A stretch of DNA of 8,001 bases from Bacillota bacterium (lineage in GTDB: Bacteria > Bacillota > Clostridia > Christensenellales > CAG-138), in the NCBI GenBank assembly GCA_023453725.1, contig JAEXTB010000298.1, positions 1-8,001 of the forward strand, in the 5' to 3' direction. The translations under genes were made by a program, and so were the position numbers. How positions within the stretch are numbered: position 1 is the first letter of the stretch; every line of letters begins with the position of its first letter. Below the pieces are notes generated by a model that was given only the letters and a program-made list of their open reading frames with translations, was not told the DNA's origin and did not search any database. This document shows positions 5,443 through 8,001 of this stretch, piece after piece.

Positions 5443-5670
5443 ATGACGCACAAGGGCGAATTGTACATTGCCGGTCCATTCAATAACGAGCTTATCGGCA
5501 ATATAGAGGCGCAGTTCTCCCGCATCTTAGGCGGCGATGTCACGTTTGACGTACAGCGCGACGAACGCCTCCTTGGAGGCTTTCTTGCGATGGTGGACGG
5601 CAAAGTGTACGATTCGAGCATTTTGTCCCGCATGAAGGATGTAGAGCGCCATCTGTTTGAAAGAGAGTAA
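5443..5670 (+). CDS. atpH: ATP synthase delta subunit reduced to its C-terminal domain
   Basis: Delta (OSCP) links the b stalk to the top of F1. Normal bacterial delta has about 175-185 residues: a six-helix N-terminal domain that binds the alpha N-termini, and a C-terminal domain that binds b. Here only 75 residues are encoded, and they match the C-terminal domain: a beta strand, a helix (NELIGNIEAQFSRIL), then DVQRDERLLGGF, VDGKVYDSSILSRM and a final helix. The LxGGF and vYDxSil..rl signature is that of the delta C-terminus. There is no room for more: atpF ends at 5441, and the frame upstream of 5443 reaches a TGA at 5410-5412 without another start. It is thus a domain loss rather than a frameshift remnant. 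The start site shows only a weak ribosome site (AAGGTGG), so coupling to atpF is likely. Confidence 0.86.
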   Translation: MTHKGELYIAGPFNNELIGNIEAQFSRILGGDVTFDVQRDERLLGGFLAMVDGKVYDSSILSRMKDVERHLFERE

Positions 5671-5673
5671 GCT

Positions 5674-7182
5674 ATGAATATGACCGCAAAAGACATTGGC
5701 GCGGCTCTCCGGCAGCGGCTACAAAGCTACCAGAGCAAGCCGCTCGTGTACGAATACGGCACGGTAATTTCCGCGGGCGACGGCGTGGTAAAGATTGAAG
5801 GTCTCTCCCACAGCCGTTACGGGGAGCTGATTGCCTTTGATAACGATGTATTCGGCATGGCCATGAACCTGGAATTGAATGGCGTAGGCGCAGTTTTATT
5901 AAACGGCGTTGATGAAGTGCATGCGGGCGAGCGGGTACGCTCCACCGGGCGTGTTGTGGAAGTGCCGGTAGGCGAAGAACTCTTAGGCCGCGTCATCGAC
6001 CCGCTGGGACTGCCGCTTGACGCAAAGCCGCTGCAGGGCAGCAAGTTCCGCGCCATTGAATCCCCCGCGCCGCGCATTATTGACCGCCAGGGCGTCAACG
6101 AGCCGCTGCAGACGGGTTTATTGTGTGTAGACAGTATTATTCCCATCGGCAAAGGCCAGCGCGAGCTGATTATCGGCGACCGCCAGACGGGAAAATCCAC
6201 AATCGCCATAGACACCATACTCAACCAGCATGACAAAAACGTGCTGTGCGTGTATGTCGCCATCGGCCAGAAGGTCTCTACCATCGCACAGATCCATGAG
6301 ACGCTCGAAAAAGCGGGTGCCATGAAGTATACCGTCATCGTCGCGGCCACCGCAAGCGACTGCGCGGCCATGCAGTATATTGCCCCTTACGCGGGCTGCG
6401 CCATTGCGGAGCAGTTCATGTATGATGGCAAAGACGCGCTGATTATTTATGATGATTTAAGTAAGCACGCGGTCGCATACCGCGCCATGTCCCTGCTGCT
6501 GCGCCGTCCACCGGGACGTGAAGCGTACCCCGGCGACGTATTCTACCTGCACAGCCGGTTATTGGAGCGCGCGGGGCACTTAAAGGACGAGCTTGGCGGT
6601 GGATCGTTGACCGCACTCCCTGTCGTGGAAACGATGGCGAGCGATATTTCCGCCTACATCCCCACCAATGTCATTTCCATTACGGACGGGCAGATTTATC
6701 TGGAAACAGAACTGTTCCACGCAGGCGTGCGCCCTGCCGTCAACGTCGGCCTCTCCGTTTCGCGCGTGGGACGCGCGGCGCAGAGAAAGGCCATGCGCAA
6801 GGTTTCCGGCAAACTGAGGCTCACACTTGCGCAATACCGCGAACTGCAGATATTCGCGCAGTTTGGTTCGGATATCGACCCGACGACAAAGCGCATTCTC
6901 GATGACGGCGACCGTCTTTCCGAAACCTTAAAGCAGAAGCAGCATGAGCCGCTTTCCCTGTGCGAGCAGGTACTGCTGCTGTTAAGCGCAACGAGCGACG
7001 TCATTAAGACCATTCCCGTAAACGAGGTGCGTTCCTTTAACGCAGGGCTGATTGCGTATGCCCACCGTGAGTTTGACGCCGCCATGTGCGAAGTGGAAAC
7101 GACGTATGACCTTACGGATGAAACGCGCGAGACGCTTCTTTCCTGTATCCGGGAATATGCACAAAGCATAAAGGCGGTGTAG
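5674..7182 (+). CDS. atpA: F-type ATP synthase subunit alpha
   Basis: Alpha alternates with beta in the F1 hexamer and carries the non-catalytic nucleotide sites. The 502-residue length is normal. The N-terminal amphipathic segment (about 4-22), which in other species binds the delta N-terminal domain, is still present. Next come the beta-barrel crown, the P-loop GDRQTGKS (168-175), the IYDDLSK block, the alpha signature LLRRPPGREAYPGDVFYLHSRLLERA, and GSLTALPVVET. SVSRVG carries the arginine finger at Arg364, and the C-terminal helical domain follows. Right after the finger the usual Gly-Gly of SVSRVGG is Gly-Arg (GRAAQ). The start follows the delta stop by 3 nt with a modest ribosome site (AAGAGAG) inside the delta coding end. 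ATG at 5680 is an alternative start two codons in. Confidence 0.97.
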   Translation: MNMTAKDIGAALRQRLQSYQSKPLVYEYGTVISAGDGVVKIEGLSHSRYGELIAFDNDVFGMAMNLELNGVGAVLLNGVDEVHAGERVRSTGRVVEVPVGEELLGRVIDPLGLPLDAKPLQGSKFRAIESPAPRIIDRQGVNEPLQTGLLCVDSIIPIGKGQRELIIGDRQTGKSTIAIDTILNQHDKNVLCVYVAIGQKVSTIAQIHETLEKAGAMKYTVIVAATASDCAAMQYIAPYAGCAIAEQFMYDGKDALIIYDDLSKHAVAYRAMSLLLRRPPGREAYPGDVFYLHSRLLERAGHLKDELGGGSLTALPVVETMASDISAYIPTNVISITDGQIYLETELFHAGVRPAVNVGLSVSRVGRAAQRKAMRKVSGKLRLTLAQYRELQIFAQFGSDIDPTTKRILDDGDRLSETLKQKQHEPLSLCEQVLLLLSATSDVIKTIPVNEVRSFNAGLIAYAHREFDAAMCEVETTYDLTDETRETLLSCIREYAQSIKAV

Positions 7183-7183
7183 C

Positions 7184-8001
7184 ATGCCCAGCATGAGCGA
7201 CATCCGCTTCCACATCAAAAGTGTGAAGCAAACGCGGCAGATCACCAACGCCATGCATCTTGTCTCCGCCGCGCGCATGCGCCGGGCTTTAAGAGGCATT
7301 GAGCAGAACAGGCTGTATTTTTACCGTGCCGTGGACGCCATGCAGGACATCCTCTCCCATTCCGGGGATGCAACCCATCCGTATATCAAAATGCGGGAAA
7401 ACGCGACTAAAGTCGCTTATATCGTGGTGGCGGGCGAAAAAGGTCTTTCCGGCTCCTACAACCACGATGTACTGGATCTTGCGGATAAAAGCATGCGCGG
7501 GCGCGAAGTGGCGCAGGTGTTTACTGTGGGCAATGTGGCGACCGCACATTTCTTGCGGCGCGGCATCACAATAAATGAAAGCTTTTCACGTATTGCGGAA
7601 GATCCTTCCGTCAACACCGCGCGCAGAATGGTCGATATCCTGATGGAGATGTACGACAAAGGGGAAATTGACGAGGTCCGCATCGTATTCACGCGCTTTG
7701 TCAATTCCCTGGTGCATGAGCCGACCGACCGGAAGCTTTTGCCGCTGGAGCTGTCCGACTTTGTGCCCGGGCACGCCATACCCGAGGACAGGACGGAAAT
7801 GCTCTACGATCCTTCGCCGCTTGAGGTATTTGAAGCGCTTGTACCGCAATTTATGATCGGCTTTGTATACGGCGCAATGGTACACGCCTACGCAAGCGAA
7901 AACTACGCGCGCATGGCCGCCATGGAAAACGCCACCCGCAGCGCGGATGAGATGATAGAAAAGCTCACCCAGCAATACCATTCCGTTCGCCAGCTTTCCA
8001 T
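7184..8001 (+). CDS. atpG: F-type ATP synthase subunit gamma (C-terminus cut by window edge)
   Basis: Gamma is the rotating central shaft that couples c-ring rotation to the three catalytic sites. The first 272 codons are present. The N-terminal helix SMSDIRFHIKSVKQTRQITN and the following AMHLVSAARMRRA are typical of the family. YIVVAGEKGLSGSYN marks the Rossmann-like middle domain, and the C-terminal shaft helix is visible from ASENYARMAAMENATRSADEM to the edge. Compared with the usual length of about 285-290 residues, roughly a dozen C-terminal residues are missing. The start lies 1 nt after the alpha stop (TAG-C-ATG), with AAAGGCGG as ribosome site inside the alpha end. The alternative ATG at 7193 is in frame. 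atpD and atpC are expected next. Confidence 0.96.
   Translation, partial: MPSMSDIRFHIKSVKQTRQITNAMHLVSAARMRRALRGIEQNRLYFYRAVDAMQDILSHSGDATHPYIKMRENATKVAYIVVAGEKGLSGSYNHDVLDLADKSMRGREVAQVFTVGNVATAHFLRRGITINESFSRIAEDPSVNTARRMVDILMEMYDKGEIDEVRIVFTRFVNSLVHEPTDRKLLPLELSDFVPGHAIPEDRTEMLYDPSPLEVFEALVPQFMIGFVYGAMVHAYASENYARMAAMENATRSADEMIEKLTQQYHSVRQLS

Noticed and set aside
5410..5443. A possible longer or frameshifted delta subunit extending upstream into atpF.
   Set aside because: The delta frame meets TGA at 5410-5412 with no start codon before 5443, and atpF itself is complete with a normal C-terminus, so no N-terminal delta remnant exists here.
1..8001. Defence system, CRISPR array, transposase, phage or tRNA genes.
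   Set aside because: No direct repeat-spacer pattern, transposase or integrase motif, phage gene or tRNA cloverleaf was noticed. The window is housekeeping genes plus the intergenic repeats.

Overview
The window looks like a piece of a Gram-positive (Firmicutes) chromosome, probably an anaerobe of the class Clostridia. The base composition is near 50% GC. Shine-Dalgarno sites are strong (AGGAGG or AAAGGAG type) and promoters are sigma-A-like. It carries a glutaminyl-tRNA synthetase, a water-forming type NADH oxidase, and an F-type ATP synthase operon whose c subunit resembles those of sodium-translocating or clostridial enzymes. I cannot name the species.

Layout. Positions 1-633 (minus strand) are the N-terminal 211 codons of glnS, cut by the window edge. 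A good promoter (TTGACA, 17 nt, GATAAT) lies about 310 bases upstream, so glnS should carry a leader of about 305 nt. Most of that leader is filled by a structured repeat (copy 1, 676-900). Positions 1198-2532 (plus) encode a 444-residue NADH oxidase, preceded by a cluster of inverted repeats overlapping an extended -10 and followed by a hairpin terminator. The non-coding stretch 2571-2943 holds a 15-base inverted repeat pair and a second copy of the structured repeat (copy 2, 2797-2938). The two copies lie in opposite orientation and share four stems whose sequences differ but stay paired. Read on the minus strand, copy 2 also forms two T-tailed hairpins that would terminate the small convergent gene at 2944-3246, an acidic 100-residue protein I do not recognise.

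From 3448 to the right edge lies the ATP synthase operon, starting from a clear promoter (TTGAAA, 16 nt, TATAAT). The order is atpI-like, atpB (a), atpE (c), atpF (b), atpH (delta), atpA (alpha), atpG (gamma, cut by the edge). atpD (beta) and atpC (epsilon) are expected just beyond. The genes are tightly packed, with gaps of 1-3 nt or a 1-nt overlap at several junctions. Together they encode the membrane ion channel and rotor (a, c), the stator (b, delta) and most of the catalytic head and central stalk (alpha, gamma).

The most interesting points are: (1) a delta subunit of only 75 residues that consists of the C-terminal (OSCP C-terminal) domain alone, with no room for the missing N-terminal domain; (2) the two-copy structured repeat with compensatory changes, one copy sitting in the glnS leader; (3) a c subunit with the ESTxxY motif of sodium rings but Met in place of the sodium-ring Gln; and (4) an a subunit with two extra N-terminal membrane segments. 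Apart from the repeat, the region is core metabolism rather than an accessory island. I saw no CRISPR, transposase, phage or defence genes.
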